Assembly: GCA_001887945.1 (NCBI GenBank)
Contig: LDOQ01000328.1
Location: 1 to 42,959, forward strand
Reading direction: 5' to 3'
DNA: 42,959 bases
Source of the DNA: Spraguea lophii
Lineage: Eukaryota; Microsporidia; Spragueidae
In this document: in pieces, positions 1-10,600 of the stretch
Layout: every line of letters begins with the position of its first letter
Position numbering within the stretch: position 1 is the first letter of the stretch
Notes under the pieces: generated by a model
Database searches by the model: none
Told to the model about the DNA's origin: nothing
Seen by the model: only the letters and a program-made list of their open reading frames with translations
Position numbers and translations under genes: made by a program

Positions 1-398
1 CTTGTACTAACTGGTTTCACTACAGATATGCATTAATCTCATCTTACCTTATGCTCCAGAGTGTTAGGATTTTGCGTCTGGTGCGCGTCGCCGCCCCCAC
101 TTCCAGCTCTTAAGGAATTCCCAGCCTCTTTCGTTGCATAGTATTGGCCGAGTCACAAATCAATACAGGGATTGCAACTACATCAGCTAAACACTACTTT
201 GATCTAGTAGCGGGGCCGTCATACAAGGCACAGCTATGCTGCGCTATCGAAACCTCACCCACTCAACAACCTTTTTCTTCTCTTCTGCGTTTATTATTAT
301 TTTTTTTTTGTTTTGAAAATTTTTTCTGGATGAGGGATTCGAACCCGCCAGGCTTGGGGTTTGGTTACCACCCCACGACCACTGGGCCAGGCGGGACT
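1..398 (-). repeat. tRNA-derived SINE, copy A (cut by window start)
   Basis: This stretch is the reverse complement of the element at 16505-16969, with roughly ten differences over about 400 bases, so the copies are young. The tRNA-like head lies at 327-398 and carries intact B-box (GGTTCGAATCC) and A-box (TGGCCCAGTGG) sequences on the minus strand. The window edge removes the 3' part. It is clearly more GC-rich than its surroundings. Reading frames inside it are not genes. The tRNA origin is inferred from the two boxes; the acceptor stem no longer pairs, so it is not a working tRNA. Confidence 0.8.
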
Positions 399-526
399 TT
401 CGCTCCTGTTTATTTTTAAAAATATTCTCATAAAATAATTTAATTCAATTTATTGAAAATAGACTTGCTTAAAAATAATATTTTATATCGACTTCTCTCT
501 TATTTAATTTTTATAGAATTGCATCA

Positions 527-907
527 TTATACTTTTTTTGCCTTCACCATCTCGCTTAAATCATCTGCTAATGGCTTAAAAGGTTCTCCACCTAAAGCAT
601 ATAAAAATTTAAGCCATTTAGTTTGAGGGAAATCTTTTTTCTCTCCGCTTTTATCCCATTTTATAAGCTCCTTTCTCAATTTCTCATGTTCACTTTTCAT
701 GATCAAATCACATATAGTGTCACCAAGTTTCTTGTCTTTGATTAAATCTACTCCTACGAGTTTCGTAAGTATTCGCTTCATATTCTCTTTTGTATCACTG
801 GATTTTCCATCATCCTTATTCATAAAGAAAAAAAACAATCCAACGGATATTCCCAACACCAAAACTACTGCGACTATTATCAAAATGATTTTCTTTGAAA
901 ATTTCAT
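527..907 (-). CDS. small single-pass membrane protein, unknown function
   Basis: The product is 126 residues. It starts with a short basic stretch (MKFSKK) followed by about 22 strongly hydrophobic residues (roughly 7-28), then a charged Lys/Asp/Glu-rich domain. This layout fits an N-terminal signal anchor or an uncleaved signal peptide, placing the soluble part in the secretory lumen, outside the cell, or in the cytosol. I recognise no family. No CCC signal sits right before the ATG, but the frame is open, has plausible amino-acid composition and ends cleanly. Such lineage-specific membrane proteins are common in microsporidia. It lies between a SINE copy and a transposase relic, a repeat-rich setting. 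It could be a fast-evolving host-exposed protein, but nothing in the sequence proves that. Confidence 0.6.
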   Translation of the reverse strand: MKFSKKIILIIVAVVLVLGISVGLFFFFMNKDDGKSSDTKENMKRILTKLVGVDLIKDKKLGDTICDLIMKSEHEKLRKELIKWDKSGEKKDFPQTKWLKFLYALGGEPFKPLADDLSEMVKAKKV

Positions 908-1099
908 TGTTTTTTTTTAATTTCCATTATTTAAGTGCGTTTAATTTACCCAAAGAAGATTGATGTTTTAAATATGGAAAATAATAATTCAAAATGCTTT
1001 ATTTAAAAAATAATGACGTAACTTTTCTAACATGTTTTGAGTTATAAAGTTATTAAAAATGTTTAAAATATTTTATTTATAGAAATTAAAATTGTTATT

Positions 1100-1650
1100 A
1101 CTGTATACACAACAAAAGGAGGTGGTTAATAAAAAAGTAAATAACTAGCATATTAAACAATATCGGTCAAAAAATGGTATACCCCTTTTCGAATATTGAA
1201 GAAAATAAATCCATCAAATAACCTTTAATAAGTCCGATAAAGCGGAAAATGAGCATTTTTTATCATATAAATAAAAATATTCTCTTATATAATTTTTTAT
1301 ATTTTTACTCCTATTAGATCCTCTTATTTTTAAAAAATATTTCACGTTTTCCCATTTATTCTTTATGTTTTGTGTGTGAATTGCAAGATTATTTGGATCC
1401 ACAAGATTCCTGAAGTGAATTACGCTATAACGAAAATAATGCATTCTAATCAATGAAATATAACCCTTTTACATGGGTTAGGAATAGTGGTTGTTTCCTT
1501 TTTATATTGTGAAATATTTTTTTTACGTTTTAATGCATTTCTTTTGGTAGTTATTCGCCCAAAAATACTTTTTTGTCTCTTTATATACTGCTTCAACACA
1601 CCATTATTTTTTTGTTGTTTTATCTTTTTCTTGTAAGGTAAATTTCGTCT
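1100..1650 (-). pseudogene. Merlin/IS1595-type DDE transposase relic A
   Basis: On the minus strand 1214-1453 still encodes about 79 residues resembling the C-terminal part of ISXO2/IS1595-like (Merlin) transposases: a VIHF-R-N-VDPNN segment, then IHTQNI, then KWENVKYFLK and RGSNRS. In the family this corresponds to 'NH...FV-P...HTQ-IE--W---K'. The upstream catalytic core is not readable as an open frame. The same DNA, diverged, recurs at 16030-16500. It is therefore a dead copy of a DNA transposon. Outer boundaries are approximate; no terminal inverted repeats were identified. Confidence 0.6.
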
Positions 1651-1653
1651 ACA

Positions 1654-2917
1654 TCAGCTGTTAGTTTTTTTCTTCTTATTCTTTTTTTAAGTAGATGATT
1701 TTTTATTCCATAATATATTTCTAATATTTACATAGGTAATATTAGAAATATTGTTTTCTCTTAAAATTTCTTTTTTTTTTGAAATATCCTAAATTATTAA
1801 TAAAATTTTCGATAAAAATGTCTTCAAACCATAAATAACCGATTTTTTCTGGTAGGAAATTAAGTATTTGTGTATTTGGAATTAGTATATTTCAATAGCC
1901 ATTTGTTTCTGTTTTCATTAATCATCAATTTCACTACCTTTTTACATTTAGAACATTTTCCGTTTTTTTAAAATACCCGAATCCACCAACCAGGCAAATA
2001 AATATGATTTTATCATCATCGAGATTAATACAGCCTGTTAATAACATTAATTTTTATTATAAAGGCCTCTTTTATATACCTTTTTTGAAAGTTAAAACGA
2101 TGTTTTACCCAATTTACTAATTAAATTCAGATCTTAACAAAAGCATATGGCTTAATAGTTTATGGTTACCACATCAACGTCGTTTTCCACACTCGCACAA
2201 TAACGTAATCTTTTTTATAATAACTTCTATAATTTAAAAAGTTATAAATTAAACAATAATAATTTTAAATAAAATTTCTAAATGTAAATGTTAATCTTAA
2301 AAAAGTTTAATTCTCTCTTTTGATTTGTTATTTTTACAAATGTTAAAAACATATTAATACACTCGTTAAAAATATACACAATCCAATGACCGTGCAATAG
2401 TGATAAATCCCAAGTCCAACGAATTATAATCTCCCATCCAAAAAATTTTTCAAAAAAGATAAAACATAAAGTAAAAGATGATAAATCAAATACGGATGAA
2501 TTTGATAACATAATTTGCCTAAACATGCTACAACAGATAAAAATAATGTTCAAATAAGTTAATCACAATAACATTGATTATTATACCAATAATATCATAC
2601 CAAGTGAATGTTCAAATATTATTAATTCCAATAAACTAATTATAACGTCATACGTAAAATACTAATGATATGAAGTATAATGAAACTGGGTTAAATGTAG
2701 AAAATCAGTGATTACAATTTTAATCATACTTTAATAGACTAACTATTCATAACATAGCATATTCTAACTAAACAAAATATATCAAATATATTTTAACTAT
2801 TATTTAAATGAAATATCTATTTTACATCATTTAAAAATATAAAAAATATAAAATACTTCGCCAGTATACCACTAATAATTAAATTTCTATATCTTATTAT
2901 TTAAAATACTATTTATT
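1654..2917. other. intergenic, no gene recognised
   Basis: AT-rich sequence of about 1.26 kb between the Merlin relic and the Eco1-like gene. The one longer frame (2278-2553, minus) has no CCC start signal, low-complexity composition and no recognisable motif, and I do not call it. Parts may be decayed mobile DNA, but no clear similarity to the other repeats in the window was seen. Confidence 0.5.
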
Positions 2918-3430
2918 TTATATAAATTTACAAATATTTTTATAATACTTTGTAAAAAAAGACCTCCCAATCTTTGTAGGTGATTCCACTACAAGTTTTT
3001 TATTCCCACTATATTTTAACAAAAAATTTACCATTTCTCTCCCATACCCATTATTTCTATATTCATTATAAATATGTATTGTATTTATTTCTATAATATT
3101 GTTAAAACTAAAAGATACAAACCCTATAATATTTTTACCTACATTCTTTTTATTTCTTTTATATGAATTAATACCTATAATTATACATTTTTCTCCAATA
3201 TTACTATACGTATCTTTAAAATATATTTTTATTTCTTCAACACATTTTCTATCTGCTAAATATATATTATATTTTTGTATTGATTTTAATAAAATACCAG
3301 ATATTCTAATATTTTTATATATTATTTTATTATGATATTTCTTATGATTTTTTACATCTGATATATTTGTATTATTGTAAATTAAACCACATTTACATTT
3401 TTTAAAATAATTTCCAATTAAAGCGTACAT
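2918..3430 (-). CDS. ECO1: Eco1/Ctf7-like cohesin acetyltransferase
   Basis: The 170-residue product has the two-part layout of Eco1/ESCO enzymes, which acetylate the cohesin subunit Smc3 in the nucleus to establish sister-chromatid cohesion. An N-terminal zinc-finger-like segment has Cys12, Cys14, Gly15, then His29 and His33 (family pattern C-x2-C-G-M-x-Y...H-x3-H). The C-terminal GNAT acetyltransferase part contains INTIHIYNEYRNNGYG, whose RNNGYG (125-130) matches the acetyl-CoA pyrophosphate-binding loop, followed by ESPTKIGRSFFTKYY, which matches the conserved Eco1 C-terminal block (S/Q-P-t-x-x-G-x-x-F-x-x-K-Y/F). The spacing between the two cysteines is one residue, not two, which is odd. 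The protein is far shorter than yeast Eco1 (281). The upstream context has only CC before the ATG. Confidence 0.72.
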   Translation of the reverse strand: MYALIGNYFKKCKCGLIYNNTNISDVKNHKKYHNKIIYKNIRISGILLKSIQKYNIYLADRKCVEEIKIYFKDTYSNIGEKCIIIGINSYKRNKKNVGKNIIGFVSFSFNNIIEINTIHIYNEYRNNGYGREMVNFLLKYSGNKKLVVESPTKIGRSFFTKYYKNICKFI

Positions 3431-3502
3431 TTTGGATTTAAATGTAATTTTTATATAAAAATGTTTTATTAAAATTAAAAAATGTTTAATAAATTTATAA
3501 AC

Positions 3503-3554
3503 GATTATATTGTTTAATATGTTAATAAGATTATATTATTTAATATGTTAATAA
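3503..3554. repeat. 26-bp tandem duplication
   Basis: Two adjacent 26-base units (3503-3528 and 3529-3554) differ at one base. They lie in the AT-rich spacer upstream of the Eco1-like gene. No function is evident. Confidence 0.75.
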
Positions 3555-4166
3555 GATATTTTATTATATAAATTTTAATATAAATTTTATTAAATATTAT
3601 ATTATACTTTGATTGCTTATTAAATATTGTATTATTATTTATTTATATTTTGATTTCTACTTTAATTATGTTTATTTATACCTTGAATAGATCAATTTTA
3701 TAAGTCATCCTTTTTGTTATTTGTTTTACTTTGATAAAATAATCAACCAATAAAAATTATCAATAAAAATCTTAGAATATAAAATATGTTTTAAAAAAGA
3801 GATAAATTTATTATTGATTAAAGATAAACGTTTTTAATTTATATAAGAAATACATTTGAAATAATTTTATTGTTTTTCATAATAAATCTTTTATGGTTTT
3901 AAAATAAAAATTCAAAAGATAATAATATTTTAACAAAAGTAGGATAATGATCACTCAAGAATCCCACTTCTAATTTACAAATACTTTGTTGGATGTCTAA
4001 TATCAGAACTTATCAAATAACATTATGTTTTATATTTTTAAACATTTTTTTAAACAAATAAAATATTTTATTTTTTCATATCCAATAACGTATAGTTAAT
4101 TTCTATTTAAAAATAATTTTATTTTTGTTTCAATAAAAAAAAATTTCTTTTTTTCTTTTTTATTTT
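3555..4166. other. AT-rich spacer between ECO1 and HSP70
   Basis: Divergent intergenic region of about 600 bases, nearly all A/T. Apart from the HSP70 promoter elements at its right end, nothing was recognised. Confidence 0.5.
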
Positions 4167-4174
4167 TTCTAGAA
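4167..4174 (+). promoter_or_regulatory. heat-shock element upstream of HSP70
   Basis: TTCTAGAA is two head-to-head nGAAn units (TTC-n2-GAA), directly followed by a further GAA at 4175-4177. It lies 40 bases before the HSP70 ATG and just upstream of a TATA-like box, the expected position for a heat-shock-factor site. Confidence 0.6.
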
Positions 4175-4183
4175 GAAATAAAG

Positions 4184-4196
4184 TATATATAAAAAA
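4184..4196 (+). promoter_or_regulatory. TATA box of HSP70
   Basis: TATATATAAAAAA lies 18-30 bases upstream of the ATG at 4214, between the heat-shock element and the CCC start signal at 4209-4211. The close packing fits the very short leaders of microsporidian genes. Confidence 0.6.
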
Positions 4197-4213
4197 TTTT
4201 TTTATTATCCCAA

Positions 4214-6289
4214 ATGTCAGAAAAAAAACAATCATCAGCAATTGGTATTGATTTAGGAACAACTTATTCATGTGTAGCAGGTTTTGTTGGAGGAGAATTA
4301 ACAGTCTTCCCTAACCAAGATGGTTTACGTACTACTCCATCTATAGTAGCTTTTGAGAAAGAAGGAAGAAGATTAATAGGAAGTGCTGCAGCATACAAAA
4401 GAACAGCAAATCCAAAATCTGTTGTTTATGATGCAAAGAGATTAATCGGAAGAGAATTCGATGATAAAACAGTAGAGAAATTTAGAAAAAATTGGTCATT
4501 CGAATTGGTAAGATGGGATAAGGAAAATAACAAAGAAACAAATATTCCAAGTGCACAACAAGGAGCAGATAACATAAGAATAGCAGTCCCAGAGGATAAT
4601 AACAATAAAAAATACTATGATCCAGTAGAAATATCATCATATATTTTAACTTATCTTGCAGCAGCAGCAAAAGATAAACTCAGAACAGATGTTAAATCAA
4701 TCGTTGTAACTGTCCCAGCACATTTCAATGATAATCAAAGAGAGAAAACTAAATTAGCAGCAGAAATTGCAGGATTTACTCAGGTTAGACTTCTTAATGA
4801 ACCAACAGCCGCAGCAATGGCATATGGTTATGGTAGAGCAAAAGATGATAAAGGAAGAAAAGACGGTGAAACAGTTTTAGTATTTGATTTAGGTGGTGGT
4901 ACTTTTGATGTATCAATTCTTAAATTTGAACCCCCAACGGAAGAAGGTTCAATTGCCGAAGTATTGAAAACTGATGGAGATACAGCATTGGGTGGTGCTG
5001 ATTTTGATAATTCATTATTTGACCACTGTATTGCAACCTTTTTGAAACAGAACCCATCTATCAAAGAAACCCAAATCTCAGATAAAGCTAAAAGAAGACT
5101 AAGAACTGCTTGTGAAAATGCAAAGAGAACTCTCACCACTGCAACAATAGCCAACATAGAATTGGATTATTTCGTAGGTGAAGAATCATTCTCTATTGAT
5201 GTATCTAGAGGAATGTTTGAGAACATTTGTGGTTCTTATTTCAAAAGATGTATGGAGAAGGTTAAAGGATGTTTATTAGAATTAGGAGGTGGAAAAGCCG
5301 ATTATATGAATGATGGATCTGTAAAAATCTCTTCATCTGATAACAATTTAATTAACAAAGCTAGAGATATGATCGATAACGTTGTAGTAGTAGGTGGATC
5401 TTCTAGAATTCCAAAGGTTTTAGAACTCTTAGAAGAATTCTTCGGAAAACAAAAGATTAACCACTCTCTTCACCCTGATGAAGCAATTGCATTGGGAGCA
5501 GCTTACCAAGCAGCTTTATTAGAAGGAGATACTGATTTAGATGATCGTGGAAACATTTTACTTCTTGACGCAACCCCACTTACAATTTCTATTGAAACTG
5601 CAGGAGGAATTGCAACACCTATGATCCCTAAGTGTTCAACCATCCCAACATCCAAGACCCAAGTATTTACTACCTACTCAGATAATCAACCATCCGTAAC
5701 AATTTCTATTTGTGAAGGAGAAAGATCTTCATTTGGAGATAATAATTTATTAGGTCGTTTCAATTTAGATGGAATCCCACCAGCACCAAGAGGAGTCCCA
5801 CAAATAGAAGTTAAATGTGAAATTGATAACAACGGTATCCTTAAAGTAACAGCCAAGGATCTTTCTACAAGTAACACACAACATCTAACAGTAACGAATA
5901 TGAGAGGAAGACACTCAGAAGAAGATGTTAAGAGAATGGTAGAAGAAGCCAAGAAACACGAAGAAGCAGATAAAAAACACGTAGAAAAAGTCAATAGTAG
6001 AAATAACCTTGAACAAACAATCCACAGTGTTAAATCCGTTTTAGAAAAAGGACAATTAGAACAAAACGTTAAAGAAGGAATCCTCAAAGATCTTAAAGAA
6101 CACGAAGATTGGTTATTAATGACACCTAACGCCGAAAAACAAGAATATGATACTAGATTAAAACAAGTACAAGATATAATGGCCAAATACATCCCACAAG
6201 GAGGACAACCAGGAGGTTTCCCAGGACAACCACAAGGAGGACCAACAGGACCCTCAGCTGATGGACCAAGTGTTGAAGAAGTTGATTAA
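4214..6289 (+). CDS. HSP70: cytosolic HSP70 chaperone (SSA type)
   Basis: The 691-residue product is a full-length Hsp70, an ATP-driven chaperone that binds exposed hydrophobic peptides. The nucleotide-binding domain (about 1-410) shows the phosphate-binding motif [11 protein letters not shown] (11-21), [11 protein letters not shown], and the second phosphate loop [10 protein letters not shown], followed by [12 protein letters not shown]. The substrate domain follows a linker rich in Leu/Asp ([12 protein letters not shown]). The tail is Gly/Pro/Gln-rich and ends in EEVD, the cytosolic signature that docks TPR co-chaperones. There is no signal or mitochondrial targeting peptide and no HDEL. 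Inserts near residues 105-130 make it slightly longer than the usual 640-650. Codon use is less A/T-biased than in its neighbours, as expected for a highly expressed gene. The ATG follows TATCCCAA, and an HSE and TATA box lie just upstream. Confidence 0.98.
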   Translation: MSEKKQSSAIGIDLGTTYSCVAGFVGGELTVFPNQDGLRTTPSIVAFEKEGRRLIGSAAAYKRTANPKSVVYDAKRLIGREFDDKTVEKFRKNWSFELVRWDKENNKETNIPSAQQGADNIRIAVPEDNNNKKYYDPVEISSYILTYLAAAAKDKLRTDVKSIVVTVPAHFNDNQREKTKLAAEIAGFTQVRLLNEPTAAAMAYGYGRAKDDKGRKDGETVLVFDLGGGTFDVSILKFEPPTEEGSIAEVLKTDGDTALGGADFDNSLFDHCIATFLKQNPSIKETQISDKAKRRLRTACENAKRTLTTATIANIELDYFVGEESFSIDVSRGMFENICGSYFKRCMEKVKGCLLELGGGKADYMNDGSVKISSSDNNLINKARDMIDNVVVVGGSSRIPKVLELLEEFFGKQKINHSLHPDEAIALGAAYQAALLEGDTDLDDRGNILLLDATPLTISIETAGGIATPMIPKCSTIPTSKTQVFTTYSDNQPSVTISICEGERSSFGDNNLLGRFNLDGIPPAPRGVPQIEVKCEIDNNGILKVTAKDLSTSNTQHLTVTNMRGRHSEEDVKRMVEEAKKHEEADKKHVEKVNSRNNLEQTIHSVKSVLEKGQLEQNVKEGILKDLKEHEDWLLMTPNAEKQEYDTRLKQVQDIMAKYIPQGGQPGGFPGQPQGGPTGPSADGPSVEEVD

Positions 6290-6420
6290 AGAAAATAAAA
6301 GAATAAAAAGTTATTTTTATTAAAAATATTTTTTATATCGATATTTATTGTTATAATATTTTAATAATTATTTCTATTATTGTCTATAACAGTTATCATA
6401 TTTATTGTATGATAGTTATA

Positions 6421-6483
6421 TATCATTTATAATACTTATATCATTTATATCACTTATAATACTTATATCACTTATCATATATT
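6421..6483. repeat. degenerate 9-bp tandem repeat
   Basis: About seven 9-base units of the form ATATCAYTT or ATAATACTT follow one another in the spacer between the convergent HSP70 and glutaredoxin-like genes. It looks like a simple minisatellite. Confidence 0.55.
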
Positions 6484-6928
6484 ACTTTCTTACTTTCTTA
6501 TATTCTTTATACCCACCAATAAATATTCCATTTATAAATACATAAGGTATTGTAGTCTGATTATATTTTCCTATCAAATATCCCATTAAAGTAGGATTAT
6601 CTTTTAATTCAACAAACATTTTATTACCATGCAATTTAAACATAAACATATATTTTTTATAATTATTAATAATCGTAGATATATTCTTAGTTGTAGTAAT
6701 ATTCTTAGTTATATTGTTGGTAGTATTTATATGATTGTTATTAGTATTGTTATTATTACCATCTAACCTATCATCTAACCTATCATCATTATTATTAGCT
6801 AGTAATAATGCACTCCTTGTAAAATAACATGTAATTCTTCCTACTATAACTATATTATATTTATTTAATAGATTATCAAAATCTACAAATGTAATAGAAT
6901 TAATAATTAAAATAAATAAATATAACAT
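6482..6928 (-). CDS. secreted or ER glutaredoxin-like protein
   Basis: From the ATG at 6928 the product is 148 residues. It opens with a hydrophobic signal-like stretch (MLYLFILIINSITFV), so it probably enters the secretory pathway. The strand-loop-helix IVIVGRITCYFTRSALLL places Cys34 in a CYFT motif at the position of the CPYC/CGFS redox site of glutaredoxins. The later TIPYVFINGIFIGGY matches the cis-proline and glutathione-binding block (TVPxVFINGxxIGG). Having only the first cysteine implies a monothiol enzyme. Between these blocks is an insert rich in Asn, Thr and Asp with an exact LDDRLD repeat, which should loop out of the fold. A longer frame reaches an ATG at 6982, but its extra 18 residues would bury the signal peptide, so I prefer 6928. 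Glutaredoxins use glutathione to reduce disulfides or handle Fe-S clusters; its real substrate is unknown. Confidence 0.65.
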   Translation of the reverse strand: MLYLFILIINSITFVDFDNLLNKYNIVIVGRITCYFTRSALLLANNNDDRLDDRLDGNNNNTNNNHINTTNNITKNITTTKNISTIINNYKKYMFMFKLHGNKMFVELKDNPTLMGYLIGKYNQTTIPYVFINGIFIGGYKEYKKVRK

Positions 6929-6955
6929 AATAAATATTCTATTATCTTTATTATA

Positions 6956-7011
6956 AATAATTGTTTTATAAATATGAAACAATTATTTATGATTTTTATA
7001 AAACAATTATT
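6956..7011. repeat. 17-bp inverted repeat (hairpin)
   Basis: The 17-base arm 6956-6972 is repeated as its exact reverse complement at 6995-7011, with a 22-base loop. It lies just upstream of the glutaredoxin-like gene and downstream of the small gene at 7223-7426. It may act as an RNA hairpin, a protein-binding palindrome or a mobile-element remnant; the sequence alone does not say which. Confidence 0.7.
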
Positions 7012-7222
7012 CATAATGAAGATAATATAATTATTTTAATTATCATCATGATAGTATTATTTATCATAATAGTATTAGTACGTGTAATAAATATTTATAA
7101 AATAATAATTATAAATATACTTTTATTTATTATGCTTATACTCGTTATAATTTATTATCACTTATTTATTCTACTCATCTCTACTACCGATCTATCTACT
7201 CACTCACTCAGTCAGATATCAT

Positions 7223-7426
7223 TTATAAATATTCTTCTACTTTTCTTATTTCATTTTCTATTTCATTTATTTTTCTTTTACAATAATCTTTTATATTATC
7301 TTTACTTTCTTCTACAATTATATTATTTATTTTTCTATAATACACACTATTAGATTCTAATATTTTATAATAATTATTTAATTTATCTTTTAAAAGATTT
7401 AATAATATTTCTATTTTATTATTCAT
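7223..7426 (-). CDS. small helical protein, possibly tubulin-binding cofactor A-like
   Basis: The 67-residue product is almost entirely predicted helix and rich in Lys, Glu, Asn and Ile. The ATG is preceded by CCCTA (GGG at 7429-7431 on the plus strand), the start signal seen at confirmed genes here, which supports a real gene. The pattern of an N-terminal helix, a Tyr/Lys/Glu middle and a C-terminal ENEIRKVEEYL helix recalls tubulin cofactor A, a small helical bundle that holds free beta-tubulin. It is shorter than the usual about 105 residues and I see no diagnostic motif, so the assignment is a guess. An Arl2-like gene, from the same tubulin-folding pathway, lies 5 kb away, which is weak support at best. 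Confidence 0.55.
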   Translation of the reverse strand: MNNKIEILLNLLKDKLNNYYKILESNSVYYRKINNIIVEESKDNIKDYCKRKINEIENEIRKVEEYL

Positions 7427-7431
7427 TAGGG

Positions 7432-7655
7432 TTTATAATTTATAATTTATAATATAGTGATAATATGATAATGGTGATATGATATTGGATGATTATGGTT
7501 GGTAATAAGTATTATTGTTATTATTATCTCTTATGTTATTATTATTACTATTATCACTACCTTACAACCTTACAATCATACTATCATCATACAACCACTA
7601 TCACAAACTTCATATAATCACATTATAACCTTCATACTATCATTACAACACTCAT
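7432..7655. repeat. simple-sequence spacer
   Basis: The spacer between two minus-strand genes is made of short TTAT/TATC/ATCA-type repeats on both strands. It resembles the in-frame low-complexity inserts of the neighbouring genes. No gene or RNA seen. Confidence 0.45.
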
Positions 7656-10600
7656 TTATTCATAAGATTTAAATAACAATTCTATTATCTCTTCTATATC
7701 TTCTACTACCTCTTTATCTTTACTTCTTACACATTTAATTATTTCATATTTAATCTCTTTGATTATTTCTATATCATTTTTTATATTTTTTAATATCATA
7801 GATACTTCTTCTTTCTTTCTTCTACTGTATAATTCTTTATAAATTATAATCTCTGTAGCATATGCTTTTAATACTTCTTTTATTCTTTTTATAAATAAAT
7901 TTCTTATAGTAATATTTTTACATTTAAAATAAAATAATAAATTATATGCATACGAGGATAGTTTGGTAGATGAATATGTTAGATTTATTAATGTTTTATA
8001 AGATTCGATTATTTCTTTAGTCATATTATTAGTTATATTGTTAGTGATATTATTGTTTGTATGGTTAGTAAGGTTAGTGAGGTTAGTATTGTTATTGTTG
8101 GTGAGGTTGTTATTATTGTTGGTGGTGAGGTTAGCTGTAATATTATTGTTATTACCATTACTACCATCAATCCTATTGTTATCACTCACATGATTATCAC
8201 CCATATCAATCATATCATTATTATTATTTATCTTTTCCATTATATTTTTATATTGCAATAAAAACTTTATTTTATTCTTTGTAATTCTATCAATAGTATT
8301 TTTTACTGTTAAAATATTTATTTCTTCTATTTTAAAATTTATATCTTCTATAACACTTAAATTCTTATTATAATAATTATTATAAAAATCTATATCATAT
8401 TCTTTATTCTTTAGATTTAATATTCTATTAAATATATTTAAATATGTATAATATATATTTTCTTTATTAGAATATTTATTATTCTTTATTTTATTAGAAT
8501 ATTTATTATCATTAGTTATTTTATTAGAATCTAACCTATTATCATTTGTAACCTTATTAGAATATTTACTATCACCTATAACTTTATTAGAACATTCACT
8601 TTTAATACCCTCATTAGAACTTAATCTATTATCATTTGTACATTTCAACCTACCGTTAATAGTTTCATTAGAATTATTATCACTTACGGTCATATTATAA
8701 TTATTATCACATGCACTTACACTATCACCTAACTTATTATCATCTGTAATATCCATAGAACATATTATTTCTAATCCTTCTACTATATTTATTTTATTAT
8801 TTTCTATCAATCTACATATTTCTTTAAGTAATGTATTTTTTAATTTATTATCTAATGGCATTGTATTAAATTTACTGAGTATTTGATTACAATTATAATT
8901 TTCTATTATAAAAATATAAAAATTAATTACTTCTAATTTTATATTGGATGAGAATACATATTCTAATATATCATATAATAATAATGTTATTCTATCATTG
9001 AATAATAATATATATTTATCTAAATAATAGAAATTATTATCTATAAAATATTTTCTTATTTCTTTTTCATTAAGATTTAAATTATTAAATATTTCTATTA
9101 TGTTGGAAATATATTCTTCAGTGTTTATATTTTTATTATTGTATTCTATAGTATTTAAATTCTTTAAAATTCTATTATATGATGTTAATAATATTTCTCT
9201 GTTGGATGTATATCTTTTGTAAAAAGATGATGTACTAGATATTATAATATTTTTAAATTTAGTGTGTTTATCTTTTATAATAATATCTTCAAGCATACTG
9301 AAATATTTAGAAATAAAAATATTATAGTTTATGTTGTTTTCTAATAAATAATCGTTTAAGAGGTTTGTTATAAAAATAAAAGATCTTTCTTTTCTATCTC
9401 TGTTATTGTTATGTATATTATTAGTATTATTGTTGTTATGTGTGTTAGTAGTAATATTAGGGTTAGTAATATTAATAGGGTTAGTCAGGTTAGTAATATT
9501 ATCAATCATATTATTGTTCTCATTATTACTATTATCAATCATATTATTGTTCTCATTATTACCATCTATCGTATCATTTCCCACATCATTCACTGTATCA
9601 TCTACTACCATATCACTCTCATCATTACTATCATCGGTATTTAATTTGATTAATAAATCTATTACACTATCTAAAACATTCTCATCTAAATTATTTATTT
9701 TAAAAATTATATGAATAACACTTTCTACTACTTCTATATATTTATGATTTAATAGAGCAGATAATATCTTATTGCTTATAGGTTTTAAATAATCATAACT
9801 TTCTATATTTTCTATATCATTCATATTTTCTATATCTTTTATTTCATTTATATTTTCTATATTTATTCTTATTTCATCAAATAATGAGATAGAGCTTAAA
9901 CAGATATTAAGATCTAAAGAATATGAGATAATAGAATATATGAATATATAAAGCTTAGTAATATAATAGCTATCTAGATTCTTATATAAATTATGTTCTA
10001 CTAATAATTCTACTATTTCAAAAATTAAATATATTTTTTCTTTTTCTTCTACATTCAATAAATATTCTCTTTGATGGTTTATTTCTTTATTAATTACTCT
10101 TTCTATATCTTCTGTTGTATTACTGTTAAGCATTTGTTCTATTACATTGAATATTAATTTATATTCTGTTATATTATCTTTATGTCTTTTTATCAGTAAT
10201 TTTATTATTTTGAAAATATCTTCTGTTTTATCTTTGTTTTCTAAATAATTGTTTATTATTTCTTCTCTCTCTTTATTTATTTCTATGTTATTTATTATTT
10301 CTACCATTATATTATAATTTATTTCTTCTTCTGTAAGTATTAATTTTAAAAGATTGTTATTTTCACATATTCTTTTTATGTTATTGTAAAATATATTTTC
10401 TATTGTTGCTGATATTTTGTTATTTATTTCTATTTCTTTATTTTCTTCTTTAAAATCAACGAGTGCTTGTATTATATCTTCTAATTCTTGTATATTGTAT
10501 TCTTTTGTATATTCTACTATTTTATTCCAATTATCAGATGATAGTTGCATTATTAGGATTTTGTATGAATCTTTTAATATGGATTTTATATTGTTTATAT

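Noticed and set aside
2278..2553. 91-codon frame on the minus strand
   Set aside because: No CCC signal, hydrophobic low-complexity composition without family motifs, and located in a repeat-rich spacer; probably chance.
6961..7353. 130-codon plus-strand frame rich in Ile/Leu/Tyr
   Set aside because: Arises from AT-rich repeats and from the antisense of the small gene at 7223-7426; no start signal.
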